From NCBI GenBank assembly GCA_030680835.1, contig JAUXUD010000001.1:1-64000 (forward strand): DNA of 64,000 nt. Reading direction: 5' to 3'. Position 1 is the stretch's first letter; each line of letters starts with the position of its first letter. The position numbers were made by a program, and so were the translations under genes. Shown piece after piece: positions 1 through 9,814 of the stretch. Source of the stretch: Bacteroidota bacterium. Lineage in GTDB: Bacteria; Bacteroidota; Bacteroidia; UKL13-3. The notes below the pieces were generated by a model. That model was not told the DNA's origin and searched no databases. It was given only the letters and a program-made list of their open reading frames with translations.

Positions 1-28
1 ACCATTAACCATTGAACTTTACGATCTT

Positions 29-139
29 CTTGGTGATTTTAGCGACGGTGTCCACCTCTTCCCTTTCCGAACAGAGCAGTTAAGCCCGCCAGCGCAGATG
101 ATACTTGGGTAACACCTGGGAAAGTATGTCATTGCCAAG
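29..139 (+). rRNA. rrf: 5S ribosomal RNA
   Basis: The segment carries the conserved 5S core: the CCACCTCTTCCC block, CCGAACAGAG, the GTTAAGCCC stretch and CAGCGC-GATG. The ends were set by the terminal helix, where positions 29-37 (CTTGGTGAT) pair with 131-139 (ATTGCCAAG) using G-U pairs. The length of about 111 nt is normal for Bacteroidota. It would be the last gene of an rRNA operon whose 23S gene lies left of the window. Confidence 0.93.
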
Positions 140-146
140 TCCTTTA

Positions 147-185
147 AAAATCCTCATAGCTTTGTTGCTGTGGGGATTTTTTGTT
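147..185 (+). terminator. Rho-independent terminator after 5S rRNA
   Basis: Positions 147-160 (AAAATCCTCATAGC) pair with 167-180 (GCTGTGGGGATTTT) across a 6-nt loop, with two G-U pairs, and a T-rich tail follows. It lies eight bases after the 5S end, so it closes the rRNA operon. Confidence 0.85.
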
Positions 186-301
186 TTTGGCCGATAGTTC
201 GTCTTCCCGCCAGTGAAGGTATGGGGAATGGGACAAGTTAAAAATCAAAAAAGTGAGCTATACCTGGGAAAATATTGCTCCTGATGCATTATCCTTGCCG
301 T

Positions 302-3300
302 ATGTTAAAAAATACCAGCTCTGTCCGCCAAAGACTCCGCGTTCAATCACAAGCCTTCCTATATCTCCATCCAATAATAACTCTCGTTCTTGTTGCTAAT
401 CTGTTTGCAGGTAATGCATATTCACAGGTGCCCGTCATTTCATCTTTCAAACCGCTACAAGCTAAATATCACGATCACGATACCATAGTAGGCTTAAACT
501 TTCACACAACCGCCGATAGTAATTTTGTGTCATTTGGAGGCGTCGCTGCGAAAGTTTTATCCGCATCTGCCACCACACTTGTTGTCGAAGTTCCGTTATC
601 CGCTCAATCCGATTATATATATGTAAGCAGGTCAGGCCGGATGGCAATATCCAAAAGGAAGTTTAATGTTGTTTTCGGCGGAGGGAGGTATATCGATCAA
701 AATATATTAAACTATGTAAATGCAATCTCAACATATGGCAATGGCTTGCTTACCCAGGAACAAATTGCGGGCGCCGACTTCAATAATGATAATGCCATTG
801 ATTTTGCAGTGGTCATTTATAACGGACCCTCACGTGTATACGGGAATAACCGATCTTATATAGCATCGGCAACCTCTTTTCCATCCTATATTACGATTAA
901 TGACAGCACCGGTCACAAGATGATGAGGAGGCTTGATATAAACTCAGATGGCAAACAAGATCTCGTCGTTATTAATAAATCAATTCGAAAGGTATACGTA
1001 TTTCGAAACAAATCAACCGATAGCACCATTTCATTTCACACCCCCGACACATTTAGCCTCACAGGTTCACCGAGAGATTTTGACCTGAACGATTTTGATC
1101 TCAATGGCAAAATGGACTTAGCCGTTATTTTCGATACAGTTGCGTGCAATTGCGTGAAGGTATACGGTAACATTAGCCCTGGGTGTGATACAGTGGTCTT
1201 TGGTTCACCAATAAATATTACTGCTTATAGAGGTAAAATGATTACGAGCGGAGACATGACTGGCGATGGTAAACCGGATATCATCGTTTCCCCCCTGGTT
1301 GCCAATGCGTCTAATTCCACGATGCTCTTAAGAAATACTTCAACAAGTAGCTATTTCACATTCACTTACTCTTATACTTTGGGGCAGTTCTCCGATTACA
1401 CCAGTGTTGATATTAGTGACATTAACAGGGATGGAAAGATGGACGTACTTGCTGTAGGGGCAACTAGCCCAACTCTTTTCATTAATACAACAACCAATCC
1501 AACGAATCCGGGGTTTACTACCGGTTCTAGTTATAACGGAACCGTAGCACGGATCGCAGACCTGGATGGTGATAGCTTTCCGGATATCCTAAGTGGAAAT
1601 GCATCCCAGGCTTTAAGCACTTTTTACAGAAATTCATACCAGACACTCAATCCTGAGTTTAACTATGAATACATTCAACTAAGCGGGGTTCTTGTACACC
1701 CAAGCCTTGTATTTGCCGACCTTGATTCGAATCTCACACAAGATATCATTAACTATACAACAGGTGGGGTATCGATAGTTAAGAATGCTTATATAAAGCC
1801 GGAGCCAACCAGTCCGGCTTCGGCAAAAAAGTATATTACGGTAAACGGAGAACGGATCAAGTTTAAGCTGACCAAGGGTAATGGTTCAGAGCGAGTTATA
1901 GTAGCACGTAAGGGCCAGCCCATCATACTCGGACCCGTTGATTACAATATTTACACCGCCAACGACACTTTTGGAAGGGGGACCATGATTGATACCAATG
2001 AATTTGTCCTCTACCGTGGTACAAAAGATACCTTCGACATAAAAGGTTTGCGAAGGAACACGCACTATTATTTTGGCGTTTATGAGGTAAACGGTCCTGG
2101 TTTAGGAAGCAATTATGATAATGGTTATTTCTTTGATACAAGCACTACTTTTGAGGTTTCACAGCCACTAAGCGGCGTTACAATCAGCATGGTAACAGAT
2201 TCTTCGGCCCGGATCAGCTGGACCAAAGGCGATGGCAATAAGCGTTTACTGGTAATGCAGCGAAATGATATAACTGCAGACTGCTCGCCTAAGCCACTTA
2301 AACGGTATGCAGGCTCTGCCTTATACAGGCAGGGTGATACCATTTCAACCAATAATTATGGCAGCTGGGGCCCCGACACTGCTTATTCGCGCTGGTTTGT
2401 TATGTATGCCGATACTGGTTCTTTTTGTGACATGCGCGGTCTTTCATCTGGTGTGGACTATAGATTCAAGGTTTATGAATTTTTAGACACTTTAGGAAGC
2501 GCTTACTATTATTACAACCAGGTTGTCATTTCTATACTATCTACAATATCTCTTCCACCCAGGATAGATTCCATTGTGCCGGGGCGTGCAAAACCCGGAG
2601 ATAAAGTTACAGTGTATGGAGATTATTTTGACTATGATGCAGCAAAAAATAAGGCGAGCTGGATGGGCGGCTACGAAAAAGACATCACAATGGCGGTGAG
2701 CTTTGGTGCGGTAAAGGCCAGCTTTATAAACGTGATCAATAAGCGAAAAATTGAAGTAACCCTGCCTTACGGCAGCAGCAACGATTTTGTGCGTGTTACA
2801 GCAAAATACAGGGGAGATGCCTATTCGGCAAAGAAATTTCAGCCTTATTTCAGCAGTCGCGATACTTTTTGGGCCGGGAGCGTCTCTCTCAATTTTACCA
2901 ACTACTGGGGCTCCGGGTTCGACGCACTCAGTGGATTTAATGGCATCGACATTTCAATGAACGGAAAGCCTGATTATTTTTTCCTTGCAACAGGGGGCGG
3001 TTTGCGTTACCAAGTAAATACTTATGACCAAGGGGCGCAGGTTTCAACCGGATATACTTCGCCACTATGCAACCCGGCATCATTTGAAAGTAATCTCGAT
3101 TTTGACCATAATCTTAGAACAGATGTACTATATAGTTGCGATCAATATTCCCAATTGATCTCTTTAGGTCTTTCTTTATACGGAGGCGCAGGCAGCGGTT
3201 CAACTTTATGCATTCATGATTTCGACCGTAACGGGAATTATGACAGGTTGGTGATCAGCAATTATGCTACCTTTCAACAAGCGATCAGGATCAATACCTC

Positions 3301-6300
3301 CACCTTACTAAGTCTTCCGTTTGGCAATTCAATGCGTGCGGGCACTATTGCTGACCTGAATAATGATCGCCGTGCCGATATTGTATCTGCCAGCTATTCG
3401 AGCGGAAAGATCAGTATTCTTAGGAATATTTATGATACCGGAATGTTTACGCTTAATTCATTTGCACCTGTTATAGAATTGGCAGGCACACCTGGCGCCG
3501 AGTGGATAGAATGCGCGGACGTTGATAAGGACGGACGCGAAGACCTGGTACTTAGTAATAGTTTGAACAACACCTTAAGGATCTACCGCAATATATCAGT
3601 TGGAAGTAGCCTTGATTCAACATCTTTTCAGTTAGTTGCCACTTTTACCTTGCCCGCTAAGCCCCGTAGGTTTAAAGTGCAAGACATCAGTGGCGACGGT
3701 AACCCCGATATCGTTATCAGTGGCAATGCTTCGACAAACGGGACAATGATGTTTCTGGTTAACCGCCTTAACGGAAACCCAATAGATACGACACGTTTTA
3801 AATATGTGGCCGGACCCTCTCATGCATTTGGTGGTGATTTCAGGTTGATTGACGCTAATCTCGACGGCCGGCCCGAGATATTTGCCGGTGGCTATAACAT
3901 GGCCGGATTTTATGTGTATAAAAACAACCTCAAGCTATTTGAAGTTAACAAGATCAATAAAACAAGTTATATACCCGGCGATACCCTTAGTGTTTCGTAC
4001 AATATTTTCGAGCGGATTTTTACCAACGGAAACGTTTCGAAAGTTCAATTGCTCGACTCGTCGGGCAATGTTTTAGTTTATGCAAATATTGGTCAGAAAA
4101 CGACAATCAGGTCAGACACAATCAGCTGTACGATGCCGGCAAACATTCCTTCAGGAATATACCGTTTGCGTGTTATTGCAAGTCTTCCGGCAGACACATC
4201 GGTGAATGCTGATTTTACAATATCTGTTTGCGGCAGCTATATCAAACCTGTTATTACCAGCAATAAAGGATTCAGGATCTGCGGAAGTGATAGCGCGCTT
4301 TTCGATCTGGCAAATAAGCAGCCAGGAGTAGTAAGGTGGTTCAGAAATGATACACTGGCTGCAGAGGTTTCACCTGGACAGGTTTACGTGGGAAAAGCCG
4401 GAACGTATAAGGCTGTTAACATTAGTTCAATCGGATGCGCGCTTATTTCCAACGACACAGTTCTCAGCAAAATTACTTCACCGCTAAATGGAATTGTGTT
4501 CAGCCGTCCGCCGGTTTTTTGCACTGGCGATAGCGCGCTAATTAGTGTAAATGTTACACAAAGTAATGTCTCCTACAGATGGTACAGGAACAATGTGGCT
4601 CTTATTGCCGATACAAGTCTTGACCTGGTTGCCAGGAATAGCGGAAATTATTCTGTAACGGTACACGATTCTATTGGATGCAACTGGGCAGCGGGGCCAG
4701 TTAGTATTAACGCAAATGAGTTTTTTGTTAAGTTAAAAGTAGCAGGATCAACCAGGTTTTGTTCAGGCGACAGCATCCAGCTTCTTGCCGATTCGAACGG
4801 CTTTGGCGGACTTAAATACAGGTGGATGAAAAACGGCAACCTGCTACCCGACTCAAATAAGAGCATCAGTGTTAAAGCATCGGGGATTTATAAGTTTCGG
4901 GCAACCAATAGTAACAACTGTGTGGAGCTTAGTAACGATACAACCTTGACTGCATTGCCTTTACCTGTTGCGTTCTTAATTGCCGATAAGACTCCGGATC
5001 GTGTTTGCTATTATGATTCGATTCAATTGATGGCTCCGGCGGGAAACTATAAATTCAGGTGGATGCATGATGGCACACAGAAGCCAAACGATACATTAAG
5101 CTCGTTAAAAGTAAAGATTCAGGGGATCTATAGTGTAAGGCTTACCGATACTAACAATTGCTCAAAAGCAAGCCCGGACACTATGGTGACGGTTTTGCCT
5201 AAGAAAAATTTGAGTATTCAATTCAACAGACCACCTGCCTTTTGCGAAAATGATAGCACCACTGCAAGCATTGCCGGAAATGCATCCATTCGCAAATACC
5301 AATGGTACAGGAACAATACGGTGCTTGGTAATGACACCCTTGCCGCGATTAAGATTAGGGAACAAGGGTTTTATACCATCCGGGTTGAAGATACTTTAGC
5401 ATGTTTGCACAGCAAAGACACCGTGGTTACTGTGTATAAGATCCCTTCGGTTGCGCTCACATTAGTGGGTTCAGCACGGTTTTGCGATGGCGATAGTGTA
5501 CGAATTATAAGCCAGAGTATAGACACAATCTCTACATATCAGTGGTACAAAAATGGCAATGGCCTGGCGATTACAGGTTCAAACTGTTTTGCAAAACAAA
5601 CGGGAAACTATTCGCTCATCGCAACAAGCAATCATGGGTGCAGGTCAGTTGTTGCAGACACCGTTGTAACAGTAATGCCTTTGCCACAGGTATCCCTTCT
5701 TTCATCGCAGCTGAAGGCATGTATGGGCGACAGCATTATGTTAACAGCCCATTCTGCAGGAAGCTCACTCAGCTATATCTGGAAGATGAATGGTACGCCT
5801 ATCATATCTTCTGTTGATTCGATCGTTGTAGCAACGCAATCGGGAGATTATTCGGTAAATGTGGTGAACGCCGATGGTTGCATTTCGGCTCAGGCCATGG
5901 CAACAATAGTATTCAACCCCATACCATCCGTAGTTCTGAACCATACATTGCCACTTACATTTTGCGTGGGCGACAGCATCCTACTTTACTATACACAGGT
6001 TAACGGCAAGCAATATAACTGGTATAGGAACGATACAGCAGAAACTCAAAATGGATCGACGCGTGTGGTAAGAATTGCAGCCGCATTTAAAGTATTGATA
6101 AGCGATAGCAATAACTGCCGGAGTTATTCGAATCAACTTATTACGTCCTTGAACCCAAAGCCCTTAACGCCATTCATTCAGAAACGCAACGACAGCCTCT
6201 TTTCTTCGTCTGCAGATGGCAATCAATGGCTGCTTAATGACGTGGAGATACAATCTGCTACTCAGTATTTTCATAAACCTTTAAGTAATGGCTATTATAA

Positions 6301-6643
6301 GGTAAGGACCACAAACTCATTTGGTTGCTCCTCTGATACGTCGGAGGCTTATAATTGGCATTATGCAGGAATTGTCCCGGCGGACCCAACGGATTTTTTT
6401 GTTGAAGTTGCACCGAATCCAATGAAAAACGTTCTGAGGATTAGCTATCACGACCTGGGAACCACATGCCAGATTGTTATTTACAATAGCCTGGGAGAAA
6501 GAATATACAATCAATGGGTGAACAATGGTATGATTTCCGAAATAGACTTATCATCACATAGTGCTGGCGTTTATTACCTCTTGTTTTCAAGCGGAGCCCG
6601 TAGTAAATCGTTCAGGATTGTAAAATCAATGGAAGGGGAGTAA
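302..6643 (+). CDS. Giant T9SS-secreted surface protein with TIG, FG-GAP/VCBS and Ig-like repeats
   Basis: About 2,113 residues. A signal peptide ends near residue 41 (NAYS before QVPV). A TIG/IPT-like domain follows, then an FG-GAP/VCBS propeller with Asp-rich DxDxNxxPD-type loops, fibronectin-like modules, a second TIG domain around 755-850 and a second FG-GAP propeller. Next come eight Ig-like repeats, each opening FCxGDS and closing near GC/NC with a central W-Y-R/K-N motif, and one degenerate ninth copy. The tail is a T9SS type A sorting domain (VAPNPMKN, YYLLFSSG). The ATG at 302 gives the best signal peptide; ATG 284 and TTG 275 are in-frame alternatives without better support. Role inferred: surface adhesin or calcium-binding scaffold. 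No enzymatic motif seen. Confidence 0.85.
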   Translation: MLKNTSSVRQRLRVQSQAFLYLHPIITLVLVANLFAGNAYSQVPVISSFKPLQAKYHDHDTIVGLNFHTTADSNFVSFGGVAAKVLSASATTLVVEVPLSAQSDYIYVSRSGRMAISKRKFNVVFGGGRYIDQNILNYVNAISTYGNGLLTQEQIAGADFNNDNAIDFAVVIYNGPSRVYGNNRSYIASATSFPSYITINDSTGHKMMRRLDINSDGKQDLVVINKSIRKVYVFRNKSTDSTISFHTPDTFSLTGSPRDFDLNDFDLNGKMDLAVIFDTVACNCVKVYGNISPGCDTVVFGSPINITAYRGKMITSGDMTGDGKPDIIVSPLVANASNSTMLLRNTSTSSYFTFTYSYTLGQFSDYTSVDISDINRDGKMDVLAVGATSPTLFINTTTNPTNPGFTTGSSYNGTVARIADLDGDSFPDILSGNASQALSTFYRNSYQTLNPEFNYEYIQLSGVLVHPSLVFADLDSNLTQDIINYTTGGVSIVKNAYIKPEPTSPASAKKYITVNGERIKFKLTKGNGSERVIVARKGQPIILGPVDYNIYTANDTFGRGTMIDTNEFVLYRGTKDTFDIKGLRRNTHYYFGVYEVNGPGLGSNYDNGYFFDTSTTFEVSQPLSGVTISMVTDSSARISWTKGDGNKRLLVMQRNDITADCSPKPLKRYAGSALYRQGDTISTNNYGSWGPDTAYSRWFVMYADTGSFCDMRGLSSGVDYRFKVYEFLDTLGSAYYYYNQVVISILSTISLPPRIDSIVPGRAKPGDKVTVYGDYFDYDAAKNKASWMGGYEKDITMAVSFGAVKASFINVINKRKIEVTLPYGSSNDFVRVTAKYRGDAYSAKKFQPYFSSRDTFWAGSVSLNFTNYWGSGFDALSGFNGIDISMNGKPDYFFLATGGGLRYQVNTYDQGAQVSTGYTSPLCNPASFESNLDFDHNLRTDVLYSCDQYSQLISLGLSLYGGAGSGSTLCIHDFDRNGNYDRLVISNYATFQQAIRINTSTLLSLPFGNSMRAGTIADLNNDRRADIVSASYSSGKISILRNIYDTGMFTLNSFAPVIELAGTPGAEWIECADVDKDGREDLVLSNSLNNTLRIYRNISVGSSLDSTSFQLVATFTLPAKPRRFKVQDISGDGNPDIVISGNASTNGTMMFLVNRLNGNPIDTTRFKYVAGPSHAFGGDFRLIDANLDGRPEIFAGGYNMAGFYVYKNNLKLFEVNKINKTSYIPGDTLSVSYNIFERIFTNGNVSKVQLLDSSGNVLVYANIGQKTTIRSDTISCTMPANIPSGIYRLRVIASLPADTSVNADFTISVCGSYIKPVITSNKGFRICGSDSALFDLANKQPGVVRWFRNDTLAAEVSPGQVYVGKAGTYKAVNISSIGCALISNDTVLSKITSPLNGIVFSRPPVFCTGDSALISVNVTQSNVSYRWYRNNVALIADTSLDLVARNSGNYSVTVHDSIGCNWAAGPVSINANEFFVKLKVAGSTRFCSGDSIQLLADSNGFGGLKYRWMKNGNLLPDSNKSISVKASGIYKFRATNSNNCVELSNDTTLTALPLPVAFLIADKTPDRVCYYDSIQLMAPAGNYKFRWMHDGTQKPNDTLSSLKVKIQGIYSVRLTDTNNCSKASPDTMVTVLPKKNLSIQFNRPPAFCENDSTTASIAGNASIRKYQWYRNNTVLGNDTLAAIKIREQGFYTIRVEDTLACLHSKDTVVTVYKIPSVALTLVGSARFCDGDSVRIISQSIDTISTYQWYKNGNGLAITGSNCFAKQTGNYSLIATSNHGCRSVVADTVVTVMPLPQVSLLSSQLKACMGDSIMLTAHSAGSSLSYIWKMNGTPIISSVDSIVVATQSGDYSVNVVNADGCISAQAMATIVFNPIPSVVLNHTLPLTFCVGDSILLYYTQVNGKQYNWYRNDTAETQNGSTRVVRIAAAFKVLISDSNNCRSYSNQLITSLNPKPLTPFIQKRNDSLFSSSADGNQWLLNDVEIQSATQYFHKPLSNGYYKVRTTNSFGCSSDTSEAYNWHYAGIVPADPTDFFVEVAPNPMKNVLRISYHDLGTTCQIVIYNSLGERIYNQWVNNGMISEIDLSSHSAGVYYLLFSSGARSKSFRIVKSMEGE

Positions 6644-6697
6644 AATGTTTCTGATTTGTTGAAATAAGGAAAAGAATTTTAACCGAATAGTAATGAT

Positions 6698-6705
6698 TAC
6701 ATTTG
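6698..6705 (+). promoter_or_regulatory. Bacteroidota -7 element (TACATTTG) of SBBP gene 1
   Basis: TACATTTG fits the Bacteroidota consensus TAnnTTTG and lies 17 nt before the ATG at 6723. The same leader (TTACATTTG, an A/T-rich run, then CTATGAAAAC) precedes the two paralogs at 15715 and 19749. A start at the upstream ATG 6693 would fall inside the promoter, so that start is rejected. No clear -33 element is visible. Confidence 0.55.
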
Positions 6706-6722
6706 AATTCAAATTACCTACT

Positions 6723-9491
6723 ATGAAAACAACATCCCTGTTCATAGCTATTTTATTTTTTAGTGAAATTATTTCTGCAGCGGGTATTAAACAGACTGTT
6801 GCATCTCAATTCGGTTTCATAGAAAACAAAGGCCAGATTATTGACCAAGATAATAAGCCAAACCCGGCTTGCTTGTTTTTATACAACGGCAGTGGCCTGC
6901 ATGTACAGTTGAAGCAGAACAGTTTCAGCTATGAAGTATGGAAGAAGGCAGGAGCAAAGCGTAGAGCAGGAGCGGAGAGCGATGCTTCGACAAAGCCTGT
7001 CCAGAGCGGAATCGAAGGGCTCAGCATGACAAACGACGCTTCATACATTCATCGCGTTGATGTGGCTTTTTTGAATGCCAATAAAAATCCAATTATTGTG
7101 GCAAGTGATATCGCCTCAGATTATATCAACTATTATACCGCGGGGACAACTGAGACTGGTGTGACTCATGTGCGGCATTTCAAAAAAGTTTTGTATCAAA
7201 ATATTTATCCGAATATTGATGTTGAATTTGTATTGAATGATCAAGAACAAAATGGGGCCCCGATAGCTATCGGGGTCAAATACAATTTCATCATTCATCC
7301 AGGCGGTAATCCCAAAGAAATACACATTAAATTTGATGGCGCAACAAACGCTTCATTAAACGCCGAAGGGAATATTCTTATTGAAACTACTTACGGCAAT
7401 ATAGAAGAAAGTATTCCTGAAAGCTATCAAATGGATAACAACAATTCGAAACAAAAAGTTGATGCATCCTATTACTCTTTTCAAGCTTCACCATTCACTT
7501 TTGGTATAAGTGTTGGCAATTACGATGCAAGTAAAATTCTGGTCATTGACCCTTGGGCAACATACTATGGTGGCAGCAATGATGATTATAGTAACGGAAT
7601 TGCTGTTGACGGCAGCGGAAATAGTATTATTACAGGCGGAACTTATTCCACATCCGGAATGGCTGCAAGCGGCGCGTATCAGGTAAGCTATGGGGGAAGT
7701 AAAGATGCTTTTATAGTGAAATTCAATACAGCGGGAGCGCGTCAATGGGCAACCTACTATGGTGGGAATGGGAGTGATGAAGGTAGCGGAATTGCAATTG
7801 ATGGCAGCGGAAATATTGTGATAATAGGCACTACTACTTCCATATCCGGCATCGCCACAAGCGGTGCGTATCAGACAAGTTTTGGCGGAACTGATGACGC
7901 TTTTATAGCGAAATTCAATGCATCTGGAGCCCGTCAATGGGCATCTTACTATGGTGGCAGCGGGTCTGATCAAGGTAACGAAATTGCTGTTGATGGTAGC
8001 GGAAATAGTATTATTACAGGCTTGACTGCTTCCACATCCGGCATTGCCACAAGCGGCGCATATCAGACAAGCTATGGGGGTGGAGGTTGGGATGCTTTTA
8101 TAGCGAAATTCAATGTGTCGGGAGCGCGATTATGGGCAACTTATTATGGTGGCAGCGGGTGGGAGCGTGGTGATGGAATTGCTGTTGACGGCAGCGGAAA
8201 TATTGTTATTACAGGCTATACTACTTCCACATCGGGCATCGCCACAAGCGGTGCGTTTCAGACAAGCCAAGGAGGCGGAAATAATGATGCTTTTATAGCG
8301 AAATTCAATGCATCAGGAGCGCGTGGGTGGGCAACTTACTATGGTGGCAGTGGGGATGAAACAGGTGAAGAAATTGCTATCGACGGTAGCGGAAATAGTA
8401 TTATTGCTGGCCATACTTATTCCACTTCAGGTATTGCCTCAAGCGGCGCATATCAGACAAGCCTTGGAGGAAATTTGGATGCTTTTATAGTTAAATTCGA
8501 TACATCGGGAGTTCGTCAATGGGCAACATATTTTGGTGGCAGCCAGAATGATGTAGGATACGGAATTGCTGTAGACGGCAACGGAAATATTGTTATGACA
8601 GGCTATTCTTATTCCACATCCGGTATTGCCACAATCGGCGCTTATCAGACAAGCTTTGGAGGTGGAAATTATGATGCTTTTATAACAAAATTCAATTCAT
8701 CAGGAGCGCGCGGGTGGGCAACTTACTATGGTGGTAGTGGGGGTGATGGGGGAAACGGAATTGCAGTTGACGGCAGTGGAAATATTGTAATTACAGGCTA
8801 TACTTATTCCACATCCGGAATTGCCACAAGCGGCGCGTATCAGACAAGCTATGGTGGAAATATTGAGGCCTTTGTTGCATCATTTACAGCAGGCGGCGGC
8901 TTGCCGGTGAAATTAATTTCGTTTGATGCAAAATTGCTAAGTAAAAAAGAAGTTTTGCTAAGCTGGCAAACCGCAAGTGAAACAAATAATGATTTTTTTG
9001 AAGTGGAAAGAAAGGTTGACGGTTCACAGTTGAAAGTTGACGGATGGGAAAAAATTGGAAAAGTGAAAGGCAATGGAAATGCAAATTCAGTTCACAATTA
9101 TCAGTTTACAGACAATGGTCTGTCAACCGTGAACCGTCAACCGTCAACTGTATTTTACCGCCTCAAACAAGTAGATTACGACGGCAGCTTTTCTTATTCA
9201 AAAACAGTGGCTGTAAAGCTTGATGAAGCATTGCAGGATGAACCCATCATTTTTCCAAATCCCGGCAATGGCAATTTTATCATCCAAGCCCCATATTCAA
9301 TCAACGAAATAGAGATCTTTGATTTGAATGGAAAATCAATGTTAAAATTAACTGATGTTTCAGCAATTCAACCAAACTTACCTAACGTGAGGCAAGTAAA
9401 CTTATGCAATGATTTGAAAGATGGAATTTATTTTTTGAAAATTATTTCTGATGATGGAATTGTAATCAGGAAGTTTGAAGTGCTGAGGTGA
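6723..9491 (+). CDS. SBBP-repeat beta-propeller protein with T9SS sorting domain (paralog 1 of 3)
   Basis: A signal peptide (MKTTSLFIAILFFSEIISAAG) is followed by an N-terminal domain opening FGFIENKGQI, of the kind found at the front of many SBBP proteins. Exactly seven tandem repeats of about 64 residues follow. Each runs WATYYGGS, GIAVDGSGN, ITG-T-STSGIATSGAYQTS, then DAFIAKFN-SGARQ. Seven copies suggest a closed seven-bladed propeller (inference). A fibronectin-like segment (LISFDAKLL, SWQTASETNND) leads to the T9SS tail (IFPNPGNGNFII, GIYFLKI). Palindromic and heptamer repeats sit in frame at three places and are listed separately. Predicted exported surface protein, ligand unknown. Confidence 0.88.
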   Translation: MKTTSLFIAILFFSEIISAAGIKQTVASQFGFIENKGQIIDQDNKPNPACLFLYNGSGLHVQLKQNSFSYEVWKKAGAKRRAGAESDASTKPVQSGIEGLSMTNDASYIHRVDVAFLNANKNPIIVASDIASDYINYYTAGTTETGVTHVRHFKKVLYQNIYPNIDVEFVLNDQEQNGAPIAIGVKYNFIIHPGGNPKEIHIKFDGATNASLNAEGNILIETTYGNIEESIPESYQMDNNNSKQKVDASYYSFQASPFTFGISVGNYDASKILVIDPWATYYGGSNDDYSNGIAVDGSGNSIITGGTYSTSGMAASGAYQVSYGGSKDAFIVKFNTAGARQWATYYGGNGSDEGSGIAIDGSGNIVIIGTTTSISGIATSGAYQTSFGGTDDAFIAKFNASGARQWASYYGGSGSDQGNEIAVDGSGNSIITGLTASTSGIATSGAYQTSYGGGGWDAFIAKFNVSGARLWATYYGGSGWERGDGIAVDGSGNIVITGYTTSTSGIATSGAFQTSQGGGNNDAFIAKFNASGARGWATYYGGSGDETGEEIAIDGSGNSIIAGHTYSTSGIASSGAYQTSLGGNLDAFIVKFDTSGVRQWATYFGGSQNDVGYGIAVDGNGNIVMTGYSYSTSGIATIGAYQTSFGGGNYDAFITKFNSSGARGWATYYGGSGGDGGNGIAVDGSGNIVITGYTYSTSGIATSGAYQTSYGGNIEAFVASFTAGGGLPVKLISFDAKLLSKKEVLLSWQTASETNNDFFEVERKVDGSQLKVDGWEKIGKVKGNGNANSVHNYQFTDNGLSTVNRQPSTVFYRLKQVDYDGSFSYSKTVAVKLDEALQDEPIIFPNPGNGNFIIQAPYSINEIEIFDLNGKSMLKLTDVSAIQPNLPNVRQVNLCNDLKDGIYFLKIISDDGIVIRKFEVLR
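6986..7016 (+). repeat. In-frame REP-like palindrome, copy in SBBP gene 1 (degenerate)
   Basis: TTCGA at 6986-6990 faces TCGAA at 7012-7016. The segment corresponds to the better-preserved palindrome in the paralog at 15969-15999. It encodes the low-complexity stretch between EVWKKAG and the conserved SYIHRVD block, where the three paralogs differ in length. It looks like an intergenic-type palindrome inserted into coding sequence without breaking the frame. Confidence 0.55.
7258..7275 (+). repeat. Perfect 18-bp palindrome inside SBBP gene 1
   Basis: CCCCGATAGCTATCGGGG is a perfect inverted repeat placed in frame between QEQNG and KYNFIIHPGG. At the same codon position paralog 2 has only a short linker (about 16230) and paralog 3 has a different GC-rich insert (about 20259-20298). 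This points to a permissive insertion site in the N-terminal domain. Confidence 0.75.
9015..9148 (+). repeat. Complementary heptamer arrays inside SBBP gene 1
   Basis: Left array 9015-9042 reads GTTGACG, GTTCACA, GTTGAAA, GTTGACG. Right array 9121-9148 reads TGTCAAC, CGTGAAC, CGTCAAC, CGTCAAC. CGTCAAC is the reverse complement of GTTGACG, so the arrays could pair across 78 nt. Both are read as protein (VDGSQLKVDG and LSTVNRQPST). The sequence type looks like intergenic microsatellite rather than domain-coding sequence. Confidence 0.8.
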
Positions 9492-9504
9492 ATTCAGGAT
9501 ACTG

Positions 9505-9546
9505 GCAATTAGCAGTTAGGCCCCTGGCTTTTAGCCTCTGGCTAAT
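9505..9546. repeat. Degenerate heptamer array at the 3' end of SBBP gene 1
   Basis: Six consecutive 7-mers can be read: GCAATTA, GCAGTTA, GGCCCCT, GGCTTTT, AGCCTCT, GGCTAAT. The GC dinucleotide recurs about every 7 bp. It begins 13 bp after the stop codon. The rest of the 9492-9814 spacer holds no convincing gene, only a candidate promoter at its right end. Confidence 0.6.
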
Positions 9547-9790
9547 ATTGCGGAAACTGTGGGAGAATAGTTATGCTTTAGCTAAAAATTTGCATGGTTG
9601 GAGATTATTAAACTCAAACAAATATGCCAGAAGCGAATGGCCAGGAGCCGGTGGGACGTAAAATTATTTGTTTTGCTTAAGCCATTCATTTTGAGCTTTT
9701 AGTCACTGCGAAGTATCTGCGGGAAAGTACGATCATGATAATGCAATGTATAAATATATTCTCCGGGAGCTTCCCTTTGCATTATTTTTC

Positions 9791-9798
9791 TATCTTCG
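9791..9798 (+). promoter_or_regulatory. Candidate -7 element (TATCTTCG) for the PKD-repeat protein gene
   Basis: TATCTTCG matches TAnnTTTG with one change, the same TTCG variant seen at 15689 and 37047. It ends 16 nt before the ATG at 9815 and lies downstream of the upstream in-frame ATG at 9746, which argues against that longer start. No matching -33 element was found at the usual distance. Confidence 0.4.
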
Positions 9799-9814
9799 TT
9801 TAACATTACCGCCC

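Noticed and set aside
275-301. Earlier starts (TTG 275, ATG 284) for the giant protein gene
   Set aside because: They add residues ahead of a signal peptide that already fits with the ATG at 302; nothing at DNA level favours them. They remain possible.
7550-8880. SBBP DNA repeats of about 190 bp as a minisatellite or mobile element
   Set aside because: They are explained as coding repeats for propeller blades; the protein pattern is conserved while third positions vary.
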